Below are positions 51,383-60,049 of a stretch of 64,000 nt of DNA, piece by piece. The stretch's first letter is position 1. The number at the start of each line of letters is the position of its first letter. The notes under the pieces were generated by a model. It was given only the letters and a program-made list of their open reading frames with translations. It did no database searches and was not told the DNA's origin. The DNA comes from Mycolicibacterium setense (GTDB lineage Bacteria > Actinomycetota > Actinomycetes > Mycobacteriales > Mycobacteriaceae), in NCBI RefSeq assembly GCF_000805385.1, contig NZ_JTJW01000003.1, positions 248,001 through 312,000 of the forward strand. Direction: 5' to 3'. The position numbers were made by a program, and so were the translations under genes.

Positions 51383-52176
51383 CCGGCTCACGGTTGAGCA
51401 GACTCAGGTGGAACGTCCGCTATCACCCCAAACGCGAACTGTGGTTCGCCTGGTACGTGATGGTGTTCTTCTACCAGCTCTACGGTGTGCTGTTCTTCTT
51501 CGTCACCCGCGTGCAGCCACCGCCGAGCCCGGCCTGGGATACCCCGACGGTCGTGCATTGGGTCACCGACCACCGGTTCGGTGTTCTCGCCGGCTTCGGC
51601 GTCGTCTTCCTCATCACAGGCTTGTGCGCACCGATGAATGCGCTCCTGGCCTATTCGATGCGACGCATGTCGGTCAGTCCCGTCTTCGCGTACTCGTACC
51701 TGATCATGTACTCGCTGAGTGCGATTCCCGGCATGCTCGTCATGGCCATCGCCATGACCGCCGCCGCGCTCCGGCCCGACCGCGACCCTGAGATCATCCA
51801 CTGGCTCTACGAATTCGCCTTCCTGTCGTTCAGCGGCACCATGGGGGTGTTCCTGATCGGCTCCCTGGTGTGGATGACGGCGATCCTGCTCGACAAGAAC
51901 CGGGTGTTCCCGAAGTGGTTCGGCTACCTCAACCTCTGCAACGCGCTGACCGAAGTAGTCGTCGCACCGGCCTGGATCTTCCAGCGCGGCGCGTTCGCCT
52001 GGAACGGCGCGATCGCCTGGTGGGTCAACATGGTCGTATTCGTCACCTACACCGGCGTTTTCATCGTGCTGCTGCGCAGGATGATCGAGCGTGAGGACTT
52101 CGGCACCGGTCCGCTACCCGAGCTTGAGGAGCGACAGGCCGGCGGGACACAGATGACGGTGGAGGCGGTCCGATGA
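51379..52176 (+). CDS. integral membrane protein (paralogue B)
   Basis: A 265-residue six-span membrane protein related to the preceding one. The ATG overlaps the previous stop by 4 bases; ORF sequence further upstream is out of coding context. It has an N-terminal cytoplasmic region (RWNVRYHPKRELWFAWY) and several aromatic-rich helices. The His content is low, so it is not a heme-copper catalytic subunit. It overlaps the oxidase III gene by 4 bases. Function unknown. Confidence 0.78.
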   Translation: MTGSRLSRLRWNVRYHPKRELWFAWYVMVFFYQLYGVLFFFVTRVQPPPSPAWDTPTVVHWVTDHRFGVLAGFGVVFLITGLCAPMNALLAYSMRRMSVSPVFAYSYLIMYSLSAIPGMLVMAIAMTAAALRPDRDPEIIHWLYEFAFLSFSGTMGVFLIGSLVWMTAILLDKNRVFPKWFGYLNLCNALTEVVVAPAWIFQRGAFAWNGAIAWWVNMVVFVTYTGVFIVLLRRMIEREDFGTGPLPELEERQAGGTQMTVEAVR

Positions 52177-52748
52177 CCGATCACGTCGAAGCCGCCCGCA
52201 CCCGGTCGGTGCCCGGGCAGCCCGACATGTGGATGTTCGTGCTCTTCGAATCGCTGCTGTTCACCGCGTACTTCTCGGTATATCTGGTGTCACGCACCCA
52301 GAGTCCAGAGCTCTTTCTGCAGTCACAGTCTCATCTGGACTTGCGGGTGGGTGTGGTCAATACCGTTGCGCTGCTGCTGAGTTCGTGGGCCATCGCCCGG
52401 TGCGTCCAGGCCGCCCGCGAGGCAAACTACCGTTCCGCGTTGACGAACGTGTTCCTGACGGTCGCGTTCGGCGCCGTCTTCCTGGTGGGCAAGATCATCG
52501 AGTGGGTCGCACAGATTCGCCTGGGTAATACGTTCACGAGTGACGAGTTCTTCCAGCACTACTTCTTCCTGACATCGATCCACTGCATCCACGTGCTGAT
52601 CGGTTTCGTGGTGCTGGGTGTGGTCCTCTATCAGTTGCGTAGCCCTGCGCGGCGCTCTCAGCAACTCATCGAAACCGGTGCCACCTATTGGCACACCGTC
52701 GATCTCCTCTGGGTCCTGATTTTCGCGTTGATCTACGTGGTGAGGTGA
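52173..52748 (+). CDS. heme-copper oxidase subunit III-like (CoxC/NorE type)
   Basis: A 191-residue five-span protein. PDMWMFVLFESLLFTAYFSVYL matches the short bacterial subunit III/NorE family. The conserved E in FLVGKIIEWVAQI, the His-rich HYFFLTSIHCIHVLIGFVVLG and terminal YWHTVDLLWVLIFALIYV agree. It overlaps the upstream gene by 4 bases. Catalytic subunits I and II are absent from the window, so it is either an accessory to an oxidase or nitric oxide reductase encoded elsewhere, or repurposed. Confidence 0.9.
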   Translation: MTDHVEAARTRSVPGQPDMWMFVLFESLLFTAYFSVYLVSRTQSPELFLQSQSHLDLRVGVVNTVALLLSSWAIARCVQAAREANYRSALTNVFLTVAFGAVFLVGKIIEWVAQIRLGNTFTSDEFFQHYFFLTSIHCIHVLIGFVVLGVVLYQLRSPARRSQQLIETGATYWHTVDLLWVLIFALIYVVR

Positions 52749-52751
52749 GTT

Positions 52752-53048
52752 GTGCGCACCAACTTCAACAAGAGGCTGCTCATCGTCTGGTTGGTCTTGA
52801 CGGCGATGACGCTCGCCTACGTATGGCTCGACGAAGCCGTCGATGAGAACGGCACGCTGAAAGCCAGCACTGTCGTCACCGTCAGCGCGATCGTCATCGC
52901 ACTTGTCAAGGTGCGCATCATTTTCCGGGAGTTCATGGAGGTTCGCCATGCGCCGGCGTTGCTGTGCCGCCTTACCGACGGATGGGTGGTTCTCATCGGA
53001 ATCTGCCTGCTCGGCAGCTACTTCGTCGGCTCAGTGGTCGCCGGCTAA
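52752..53048 (+). CDS. cytochrome oxidase subunit IV-like small membrane protein
   Basis: A 98-residue three-span protein from GTG 52752 with a GAGGTGAG site. The pattern LIVWLVLTAMTLAYVWLDE, IVIALVKVRIIFREFMEV and a third helix ending GSVVAG matches prokaryotic oxidase subunit IV (COX4 pro/NorF-like). It is the last gene of the operon and overlaps the convergent hydrolase gene by 4 bases. It likely pairs with the subunit III homologue. Confidence 0.85.
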   Translation: MRTNFNKRLLIVWLVLTAMTLAYVWLDEAVDENGTLKASTVVTVSAIVIALVKVRIIFREFMEVRHAPALLCRLTDGWVVLIGICLLGSYFVGSVVAG

Positions 53049-54571
53049 GTCCCGTAGAGATGGAGCGCCCGGGCGGATTCGGTCGCGATCTCGCCGCTCA
53101 GCTTCGCGATCGGCGGACCGCCGCGTTGATGGATGACGTTGGCCAGGACGGCGACATAGGTGTCCGATCCCGGATCCATCCACAGCGTCACGCCGGTGAA
53201 CCCGGTGTGGCCGAAGCTGCCCACGGGAAAGATCAGCCCGCGCGGTCTGGAATGGGCGGTATCGATATCCCAGCCGAATCCGCGCAGGTCTTGCCCGTCG
53301 ATCGCCGGGTAGTGCGGTGCCAACAGCGGATCGGTGGTGTTAGGGGTGTTTTCGACAGCTCGGCGGGTGGCGTTGTCGGCCGCCTCGACCTGGTCGGCGG
53401 TGTGGCCGGGTTGTTGCGGAGTCGTCATCAACTCGACGGTCTCCTGCTTCAGCGGAAAGGTGCTGGGGCGGCCTGCGAGACGATCGAGCAGGGCTTGCGC
53501 GAACCGGCCGACATCGCTGACCGTGGCGAACACGCCGGCGCTGCCGGCCACCCCGCCCATGCGGCGTGCCGTCGGGTCGTGCACGGTCCCGCGCAGTGGG
53601 CGGCCGTAGTCGGGGTTGAGGCCCGGGGTGTCTTCGTCGAGCGCCGTCGGTGCGATGCGGGACAACAGGTCGGTGCTCCACGTACCCTCCGGGCAGTCAT
53701 TCACCTTGGGCGCGTCCGGATCGAAGGCGATGGCCGTTCCCCGGATCTGATGTGGGCCACACGCTTTCGCCGCGGGAAGATAGCGGGTCTCTGACAACCC
53801 AAGTGGTGCAAAGACATTGTCCCGCACGTATTGATCCAAGGGCCGGCCGGTGATCCGTTCGATGATCGTGCCCACCAGAATGAAGTTGATGTCGGAGTAG
53901 TGGAACAACTCCCCGGGTCCGTACACCACCCACGCGCCGAGTGCCCGGTGAATCCCTTCGGCCTTGTCCGCCTTGTCGAGACCCCACGGACCGTCCAGGC
54001 TCAGATCACCCGCTATGCCCGAGGTGTGGGTGAGCAACATGCGAACCGTCACCTGCGCGCGGCGTGGGTCATCGGTGGGGTTGAAGTCCGGCAGGTAAGT
54101 CTGCACCGGGTCGTCGAACGTGACCTTGCCCTGCTCGTAGAGCTGCATGAAGGCCGTCGTCGTCGCGATGCTCTTCGACAGCGAGGCCAGGTCGAAGATC
54201 GTGTCCTCGGTCATCGGCTCGGCGGGAGCGGGCACCCCGTCCAGCCCCGGTTCACCGTCGAGCTTGCGCGAACCGTACGCCTGGCGGAAGACGACATTGC
54301 CACCGTGTCCGACCTGAACCACCGCACCGGGCAGCCGATGGGCCGCAATCGAATCGTTGACCAGTTTCGAGACCGGAGTGAAGTCACCCGTCGGAACGAC
54401 GGCGGCCAAGGTCGGCACGGGGACGTTGGGTGCCGGCGCGGTTGTGGTCTGCGTGGGGCTGCTGGCCACCGGTGGCGGTGCTGATTGTCCGCATGACGTG
54501 GTCGCGGCGATCGTGAACACGACGGTTCCGACGACGCAGAGCCGGGTTAGAAGTGATCGCGACACTGTCAC
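53045..54571 (-). CDS. serine hydrolase, class C beta-lactamase-like lipoprotein
   Basis: About 508 residues. A signal peptide with lipobox-like TTSC is followed by a Pro/Thr-rich linker. The catalytic domain has SxxK in DLASLSKSIATTTAFM (SLSK), YSDINFILVG as the YxN-like motif, and FGHTGFTG as the KTG/HTG box, so all three class C motifs are present. It could be a D-alanyl-D-alanine carboxypeptidase-like enzyme, an esterase or a beta-lactamase. The start is uncertain: GTG at 54571 or 54565, neither with a good ribosome site. It stands alone. Confidence 0.85.
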   Translation of the reverse strand: MTVSRSLLTRLCVVGTVVFTIAATTSCGQSAPPPVASSPTQTTTAPAPNVPVPTLAAVVPTGDFTPVSKLVNDSIAAHRLPGAVVQVGHGGNVVFRQAYGSRKLDGEPGLDGVPAPAEPMTEDTIFDLASLSKSIATTTAFMQLYEQGKVTFDDPVQTYLPDFNPTDDPRRAQVTVRMLLTHTSGIAGDLSLDGPWGLDKADKAEGIHRALGAWVVYGPGELFHYSDINFILVGTIIERITGRPLDQYVRDNVFAPLGLSETRYLPAAKACGPHQIRGTAIAFDPDAPKVNDCPEGTWSTDLLSRIAPTALDEDTPGLNPDYGRPLRGTVHDPTARRMGGVAGSAGVFATVSDVGRFAQALLDRLAGRPSTFPLKQETVELMTTPQQPGHTADQVEAADNATRRAVENTPNTTDPLLAPHYPAIDGQDLRGFGWDIDTAHSRPRGLIFPVGSFGHTGFTGVTLWMDPGSDTYVAVLANVIHQRGGPPIAKLSGEIATESARALHLYGT

Positions 54572-54701
54572 CAGAACGACGGTAGCCGTGGGAGTGCACC
54601 CGATGCGTTTGGCACCTCGAACCGGCCGTTCCAGACCGCAGAGCGGGTATAGGCTGCCATGCAATCACAAGTAGTTGAGATTGCAGATGAAGGCAGACGC
54701 C

Positions 54702-55472
54702 ATGACCACGGTGCAGCATCCCGAGATCGACTTCGCGAAGCCATGGGCACCGCACCGGCTGCGGATCTACACAGGCACCGGCTTGTTCGTCGGCATCATG
54801 TTCGTCCTGCTGACGATCGCGGTCAGCGTTCACCTCATTCCGCCGACGTTCACCGTCGATGTCGTCGCCAACCTGGTGTTCGGCATTCCGGTGATGCTGC
54901 TGCCGTTCGTGATCCTGTGGGACGCGCCGGGGGAGCAACGGACCCGCGTCGGCAAGGCGGCCGAACTCACGCTTTTCTACATCCCGTTCACCGCAGGCAG
55001 CCAGATCGGGTACGAACTGATGTTCTTGATCGGACATCCACTGGGGCTGTGGGCACCGACCGATGACCCCGGCTGGAAGTGGCTCTGGTGGCAGTACGGT
55101 TTGGCCGACACCCGCTACGTCAGCGGAAACCCGTGGGTCTTCGCCCTGGAGATCGTGGGCGTGTGCACCGGGGCGACGGTATTCGTGATGTGGACCAAGC
55201 TGATCAGCTCCGACCTGCCCACCGAATCGCGGATCCGGTGCTTGTGGGTGGCGTTCGCCGGCATCGCGGTTTTGATGAGCAGCACCGCCGTCTACTTTTT
55301 GAGCGAGGTCGGAGCCGGCTTCGACGACATCGGGCAGGGCGCGTTCGGGTTCTGGTTCAAATTCATCGGCGAGAACGTGCCATTCATCGTTCTGCCGCCA
55401 CTCGTTCTCTACGCGATCTACCTACAGATCGACTACCTCACCCGGCGCTGTGGCGAATATGCAGCCTCTTGA
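54702..55472 (+). CDS. integral membrane protein of unknown family
   Basis: A 256-residue six- or seven-span membrane protein from ATG 54702, with GAAGG upstream; ATG 54687 is an alternative. It has motifs VNGIPVMLLPFVILWD-like text (FGIPVMLLPFVILWDAPGEQ), WLWWQYGLADTRYVSGNP and FALEIVGVC. I recognise no domain. It is divergent from the beta-lactamase-like gene. Function unknown; it may be an enzyme of lipid metabolism or a transport component, but nothing in the sequence decides. Confidence 0.7.
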   Translation: MTTVQHPEIDFAKPWAPHRLRIYTGTGLFVGIMFVLLTIAVSVHLIPPTFTVDVVANLVFGIPVMLLPFVILWDAPGEQRTRVGKAAELTLFYIPFTAGSQIGYELMFLIGHPLGLWAPTDDPGWKWLWWQYGLADTRYVSGNPWVFALEIVGVCTGATVFVMWTKLISSDLPTESRIRCLWVAFAGIAVLMSSTAVYFLSEVGAGFDDIGQGAFGFWFKFIGENVPFIVLPPLVLYAIYLQIDYLTRRCGEYAAS

Positions 55473-55598
55473 GGCGTTTCAGCGTTGTCATCACCGCAAG
55501 CTGCAGATTCGCCACAGCGTGCCGCAGAACACCTGGACCCGGCGAGCGACAACGATTGCACCTAGGATTTCGGTCAATATCAAGCAGTAATCCTCGAC

Positions 55599-56867
55599 TT
55601 AGTGTTCCGCCGCGTCCCGCGACGGCGTCCGCGGCTCAAGGTGTTTCGCCCATCCCGACGCGCACACCGCCGTGCAGACCAACGCCAGTACGCCGACGAA
55701 TGTCAGCATCACCGGATAACTGAACCAGTGCGCCAGCGCCGCGAGCGCCGCCGGCAACAGGAAGCCCAGATAGGCCAGGGAGTAGTAGACCCCGGAGATC
55801 CCGGCGAGTTCGTCGGGCGGCGCAATGCGTTGGATCTCAAGCAGACCCGACACGATCGCGATGCCGTACGCGCTGCCGAGCAGCATCGCCACCAATGGGG
55901 CGACGAGTGCGGAGCGGGTGACCGCGGTGGCCACCGCGGCGAAGATGCCCAGCGCCATCAAGGCCATCGACACCACCACGGCCCGCGAGCTGGACACGTC
56001 ATCGAGGCGCCGCGCGACGGGTTGGATCAGCACGCCGCAGCCAAGGGTCAGCACCGTCAGACCGACGGTGTAGAGCAACGCCCAGGACCCGAGTTGATCG
56101 GCGACCAGCGACGGCACCACCGCGTAGGCGATGGCCGCAGAACCAAAGATCCACGGCGCCATGGGAACAACGACATGCAGGAACCGGCGGTGGCCGGCGG
56201 CGGGCACCTTCAACCCATCCAGGAAGGGCCGAGAAGTCGTCGGAGAGCGCGTCTCGACGGTCCGATTCCACACCGCCCACAGCACCGGCACGCACAGTGC
56301 CGCGTGAACCAGATAGGTCAGCACCAGCGGCAGCGGCGCGTACACGGTGAGCACTCCGGCGAACAACGGGCCGACCCCGAATCCCAGCGACAGGCAGATC
56401 GAGGCCCGCCGCGCACCCGCGCCGGGCGACGCGTCGTCGAAGGGCGGCCTGGACAGTTCGGTGATCCAGGCCGATCCGACCGCCATCGCGATACCGACGG
56501 CCACGCCGCTGAACAGCCGGCCGACGAACAGGGCCGGAAATCCCCAGTAGTCGCCGACCGCCAGGATGAGACTGCCCAGCGCCGCACTGATGACGCCGGC
56601 GGCCATGACATTGCGCCGACCGTGGCGGTCCGACAACGTCGACGCGATCAGCAGGCCCGGGATCAGGCCGAGCACGTAGGCGCCCAACAGGATGTCCACG
56701 TCCACCCGGGTGTAGCCGGAGTGTTGGGCGTAGGCGATCAGCAGCGGGGTGAATTGGTTTCCGCCCCAACCGATGCAGAAGACGGCGATGGCCACGGCGA
56801 GCCAAGGCTGGAGACGGTGCCGAACCCGCTCCGGCGCCTCAGGGGGCTCGAAAGCGACAGCGGTCAT
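55599..56867 (-). CDS. MFS transporter
   Basis: A 422-residue, twelve-span MFS protein from ATG 56867, which overlaps the GntR gene's stop by 4 bases. The loop-2 motif is LSDRHGRRNVMAAG, and QFTPLLIAYAQHSGYTRVDV is the first helix region. It resembles uptake or efflux proteins of small organic compounds, but the subfamily is not clear. Translational coupling to the GntR regulator indicates one operon and substrate-responsive control. Confidence 0.9.
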   Translation of the reverse strand: MTAVAFEPPEAPERVRHRLQPWLAVAIAVFCIGWGGNQFTPLLIAYAQHSGYTRVDVDILLGAYVLGLIPGLLIASTLSDRHGRRNVMAAGVISAALGSLILAVGDYWGFPALFVGRLFSGVAVGIAMAVGSAWITELSRPPFDDASPGAGARRASICLSLGFGVGPLFAGVLTVYAPLPLVLTYLVHAALCVPVLWAVWNRTVETRSPTTSRPFLDGLKVPAAGHRRFLHVVVPMAPWIFGSAAIAYAVVPSLVADQLGSWALLYTVGLTVLTLGCGVLIQPVARRLDDVSSSRAVVVSMALMALGIFAAVATAVTRSALVAPLVAMLLGSAYGIAIVSGLLEIQRIAPPDELAGISGVYYSLAYLGFLLPAALAALAHWFSYPVMLTFVGVLALVCTAVCASGWAKHLEPRTPSRDAAEH

Positions 56868-57511
56868 GCCAGCACCACGCGGTAGGTCGCTTCCAGATGT
56901 GCGAGGAGGGCGGCCTCGAAGCCGGCCACATCGCGTCGGCCGATGGCGTCCGCCAATTGCGCGTGCTCGCCGATCAATTCGGTCAGCCGGGCGGAGTCCG
57001 AGCGGGCGGCGTCGGCCATCATGCGGCGCTGCCGGTCGCTGAGCGACCCGTAGAAACGCCCGCCGATGGTGTTCCCGGCCACCTCCACGATGCGGCGGTG
57101 AAAGGCGTCGTCGGCGGCGGCGAACTGATCGGCGTCCCCGATCGCCGCGCCATGGCGCTGCCGGTCCACCAATTCGGTCAGTTCGCCGAACAGTGTGTCG
57201 ATGGCGTCGGCCGACCGGCACAGCCGGCGCACCGCCGCGGTCTCGAGCGCCAGGCGCATCTCCAGCAGGTCGGTGGCCTCCTGTGCGGACACCGGGACGA
57301 CGACGGCGCCGCGCCGCGGCACCAGGTCCAGGAAGTCCTCGGCGGCCAGACGTAGAAACGCCTCGTGCACGGGGGTACGGCTGACGCCGAGTTGCGTCGC
57401 CACCTCTACCTCGCTGAGCAGCTGCCCGCCGCGGAACTCACCGGAGAGGATCTGGTCCTTGGTCATCCGGTACACGCGTTGGCTGTTGCTCGACTTCTCG
57501 TCGGTGTCCAC
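56864..57511 (-). CDS. GntR family regulator with FCD domain
   Basis: A 215-residue regulator from GTG 57511. Winged helix (about 15-75): RMTKDQILSGEFRGGQLLSE then VATQLGVSRTPVHEAFLRLA. The C-terminal FCD domain has DDAFHRRIVEVAGN, with metal-binding His positions. I reject the longer ORF start at 57547 because it would lie inside the 30-bp palindrome at 57526-57555, which is the likely operator and sits directly upstream of GTG 57511. It is co-transcribed with the MFS gene and probably binds the transported compound. Confidence 0.9.
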   Translation of the reverse strand: MDTDEKSSNSQRVYRMTKDQILSGEFRGGQLLSEVEVATQLGVSRTPVHEAFLRLAAEDFLDLVPRRGAVVVPVSAQEATDLLEMRLALETAAVRRLCRSADAIDTLFGELTELVDRQRHGAAIGDADQFAAADDAFHRRIVEVAGNTIGGRFYGSLSDRQRRMMADAARSDSARLTELIGEHAQLADAIGRRDVAGFEAALLAHLEATYRVVLA

Positions 57512-57525
57512 GGGACACCACGATA

Positions 57526-57555
57526 CCCCTTGCATGCAAGCTTGCATGCAAGGGG
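57526..57555. promoter_or_regulatory. 30-bp perfect palindrome, GntR operator candidate
   Basis: CCCCTTGCATGCAAG (57526-57540) and CTTGCATGCAAGGGG (57541-57555) are exact inverted repeats with no spacer; the unit CTTGCATGCAAG also repeats directly. It directly precedes the GntR gene start at 57511. FCD-type GntR repressors usually bind shorter TTGT/ACAA-like dyads, so a long double site may bind two dimers. Confidence 0.75.
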
Positions 57556-57573
57556 TCTATTCAGGGGAAAAGC

Positions 57574-58002
57574 TCAGAACGGGCTGCTGTTGGCCTGGTA
57601 CTTGGATGATTCCGGACGCGGTCCGAACCGCCGGATGTAGTCCTCGTGCTTCCGCTGGTCTTTCTTGTACTGGATCTCGTCGACCAGGTTGGGGTCCAGG
57701 CCATGCTGTGCCAGCCGGTGCCGCCGCCAGATCTTGTTGAGCGCGAGCGCCATCAACAGGGCCCAGATGTAGATCGGCACGGTCATCTCGATGTGCACAT
57801 AGAGCGAGGCGGGCAGCAGCCAGAGCGGCGCCAGCACGAACAACGGCGGAATCGCCATGCGGATCAAGTGCCGGCGCACGGCGCCATGGTCGGCCAGGTC
57901 GTGGGCCACCCAGTCGCGCATGGAATCGGGCAGTCGCTTGCCGTAGCAGTAGGCGATGTACTGAAACAGGTTGGGGCGGTCTTTGGTTTTCTGGCCGGCC
58001 AT
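57574..58002 (-). CDS. DUF5313 family membrane protein (copy 2)
   Basis: A 142-residue paralogue of the 23219-23638 gene: YIAYCYGKRLPDSMRDWVAH, two membrane segments (about 48-90), then NKIWRRHRLAQHGLDPNLVD. A GGAG site precedes the ATG. It follows the MarR gene by 15 bases on the same strand and is probably in its operon. The conserved motif NxWRRHxLxxHGLxPxLxD defines the family; function unknown. Confidence 0.87.
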   Translation of the reverse strand: MAGQKTKDRPNLFQYIAYCYGKRLPDSMRDWVAHDLADHGAVRRHLIRMAIPPLFVLAPLWLLPASLYVHIEMTVPIYIWALLMALALNKIWRRHRLAQHGLDPNLVDEIQYKKDQRKHEDYIRRFGPRPESSKYQANSSPF

Positions 58003-58017
58003 GATGGGCTCCTCGGG

Positions 58018-58518
58018 TCAGTCGGTGAGTGAATTGGCCGTCAGCGCAGCCGAGTTGATTCGGGTGAGGACCCGGTGCAGCTCTTCGAGTTCGGCCAAGT
58101 CGACCCCCAGCCGTTCGACCACCGCGGGTGGGATGGCCACCGCCCGCTCACGCAGCGCGATCCCGGCCTCGGTCAACTCGACATCGGTCGCGCGTTCGTC
58201 GCCGGCCCGGCGGCTGCGGGTGAGCAGGCCCAGCGCTTCGAGTCGTTTGAGCATCGGCGAGAGCGTCGCCGAATCGAGTTGCAGGGCCGCGGCGATCTGT
58301 TTGACCGAGAGCGGGGGAATGTCATCCGAACCGGACCGTTGGTGATCCCACAACGCCAGCATCACGAGGTACTGAGGATGGGTCAGGCCGAGCGGTTCCA
58401 GTAGCGGTCGGTACACAGCGAGCACGGCGCGGTTGGTGACGGCCAGCGCGAAACAGACCTGCCGTTCCAGGGCTAATGGATCGGAACTGAGCTGAGGCGC
58501 TTCGGATACTGCGGACAC
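58018..58518 (-). CDS. MarR family regulator, OhrR-like
   Basis: A 166-residue regulator from GTG 58518. The N-terminus has LERQVCFALAVTNRAVLAVY and GLTHPQYLVMLALWDHQR, which is the OhrR pattern including the single redox Cys in CFAL that senses organic peroxides. The winged helix is VKQIAAALQLDSATLSPMLK. The dyad CCCTAA-TAG-TTAGGG at 58531-58545, just upstream, is a probable operator. Downstream is a DUF5313 gene; no ohr gene is visible. Confidence 0.87.
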   Translation of the reverse strand: MSAVSEAPQLSSDPLALERQVCFALAVTNRAVLAVYRPLLEPLGLTHPQYLVMLALWDHQRSGSDDIPPLSVKQIAAALQLDSATLSPMLKRLEALGLLTRSRRAGDERATDVELTEAGIALRERAVAIPPAVVERLGVDLAELEELHRVLTRINSAALTANSLTD

Positions 58519-58530
58519 AAAACAAACGTA

Positions 58531-58545
58531 CCCTAATAGTTAGGG
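58531..58545. promoter_or_regulatory. MarR operator candidate dyad
   Basis: CCCTAA (58531-58536), spacer TAG, TTAGGG (58540-58545) is a perfect dyad about 13 bases before the MarR start at 58518. GTTAG/CTAAC repeats continue to about 58552. Both orientation and position fit MarR autoregulation. Confidence 0.55.
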
Positions 58546-58580
58546 CACTAACAATGTCTCAGTGATCACATGGCAACACG

Positions 58581-59255
58581 TCAGTGCGCGCGTTTGGCCA
58601 ATCGCTCGGCGTTGTCGATCAGGATGCTGCGGCCTTGCACTCGGATCCAGCCGCGTTGGGCGAAGTCCGACAGCGCCTTGTTGACGGTCTCCCGAGAGGA
58701 GCCCACCAGCTGGGCGATCTCTTCCTGGGTCAGCTCGTGGTCGACGCGCAGCGCGGTGCCGTCGCGGCTGCCGAACCGTTGCGCCAGGTAGAGCAGCTGT
58801 TTGGCCACCCGGCCGGGCACATCGGTGAAGATCAGATCGGACAGGTTGTCGTTGGTGCGGCGCAGCCGGCGGGCCAGCACGCGCAGGAGTTGTTCTGCGA
58901 TCTCCGGACGATCGGCGATCCAGCTGCGCAACACGCTGCGGCTCATCACGACCGTCTTCACCTCGGTCAACGCGGTCACCGTGGACGTTCGCGGACCCGG
59001 ATCGAAGATCGCGAGCTCACCGAACATGTCCGACGGGCCCATCAGGGTGATCAGGCTGTCGCGGCCGTCGACGGACTTGCGGCCGATCTTCACCTTGCCC
59101 GCGATGATGATGTACAGCGTGTCGCCGGGCTCGCCCTCGGCGAAGACCACCTCGCCGCGCCGGAAGGTCACCGGCTCCAATTGCTGGACGAGTGCGGCCA
59201 CGGCATCTGGCGACACACCCTGGAAGATGCCGGCGCGGGCCAGCACTTCATTCAT
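58581..59255 (-). CDS. CRP/FNR regulator, mycobacterial Crp paralogue
   Basis: A 224-residue cyclic-nucleotide regulator. The cNMP pocket is [19 protein letters not shown] with GELA and the R-T-S phosphate-binding residues, preceded by [20 protein letters not shown]. The C-terminal HTH is [20 protein letters not shown]. Compared from memory with the Rv3676-type Crp it is strikingly similar, but the neighbourhood (MarR, DUF5313, NarL-type TCS) differs from that locus. So it is more probably a second Crp (like M. smegmatis Crp1). cAMP binding is likely. Confidence 0.9.
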   Translation of the reverse strand: MNEVLARAGIFQGVSPDAVAALVQQLEPVTFRRGEVVFAEGEPGDTLYIIIAGKVKIGRKSVDGRDSLITLMGPSDMFGELAIFDPGPRTSTVTALTEVKTVVMSRSVLRSWIADRPEIAEQLLRVLARRLRRTNDNLSDLIFTDVPGRVAKQLLYLAQRFGSRDGTALRVDHELTQEEIAQLVGSSRETVNKALSDFAQRGWIRVQGRSILIDNAERLAKRAH

Positions 59256-59386
59256 ATTTCCCCCTCGGTGGGTGTGCCGAACCTCGCCGGCCGGTGCGTT
59301 TGTGCAGGTAGCAGCCGGAAGAAAGGCTGCCTTTTTACATTACAAGGGCTCTGAAATCCGTAATGGCTCGGCCTGTTGACCTCGGC

Positions 59387-60049
59387 TTATTGGGGGCTGA
59401 CCAGCCCGGTGTCGTACGCGTGGATGATCGCGGCGGCGCGGTCGCGCAGGTCGAGTTTGACGAAGATGTGGCCGATATGGCTCTTGACGGTGAGTCCCGA
59501 GATGCTGAGTTCGTCGGCGATCTCGGCGTTGGAGTGGCCTTTGGCGATCAGCGTCAGCACATCGAGTTCTCGGGCGGTGAGGTCACCGACAGCGGCCGCG
59601 GGCCGCGGCTCCGCCGACTTGCGGTAGGTGGTGAGCACCCGCGAGGTCACCGCCGGATCGAGATAGCTGTCGCCCTGTGCCACCGCGCGCACCGCCCGGA
59701 TCAGTTCCTCTGCCGAGGAATCCTTGAGCACGAACCCGCTCGCGCCGGCACGCAGCGCACCCGAGAGCAACTCGTCGTCGTTGAACGTCGTCAGCGCCAG
59801 CACCGGAGGCCCGTCGGCGGCAGTGACCCGGCGGGTGGCCTCGATTCCGTCCACCCGCTTCATCCGCAGATCCATCACGACCACGTCGGGGCGGTACCGG
59901 ATGACGGCATCGGGCACCTCCTCGCCGTCGGCGCATTCGGCGACGATCGTGAAACCGTCCTTGCGCCGCAGAATGCGTCGCAGCCCGGAGCGCACCAGAT
60001 CCTGGTCGTCGACCAGGAGGACTGCTACCTCAGAGATGGGATCCGTCAT
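59387..60049 (-). CDS. NarL/LuxR-type response regulator
   Basis: A 220-residue regulator from the ATG at 60049. The receiver (1-120) has VAVLLVDDQDLVRSGLRRIL, phosphoacceptor Asp60 in VVVMDLRM and the conserved Lys in FVLKDSS. The C-terminal LuxR HTH (about 155-215) is LTARELDVLTLIAKGHSNAE and LSISGLTVKSHIGHIFVKLD. It overlaps the kinase stop by 4 bases (ATGA), so kinase and regulator are co-translated. Target genes unknown. Confidence 0.93.
   Translation of the reverse strand: MTDPISEVAVLLVDDQDLVRSGLRRILRRKDGFTIVAECADGEEVPDAVIRYRPDVVVMDLRMKRVDGIEATRRVTAADGPPVLALTTFNDDELLSGALRAGASGFVLKDSSAEELIRAVRAVAQGDSYLDPAVTSRVLTTYRKSAEPRPAAAVGDLTARELDVLTLIAKGHSNAEIADELSISGLTVKSHIGHIFVKLDLRDRAAAIIHAYDTGLVSPQ

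Noticed and set aside
55602..56885. Long 427-residue ORF on the + strand, antisense to the MFS gene
   Set aside because: The product is a low-complexity, His/Arg/Gln-rich translation with no domain. It is a GC-driven mirror of the real membrane protein.
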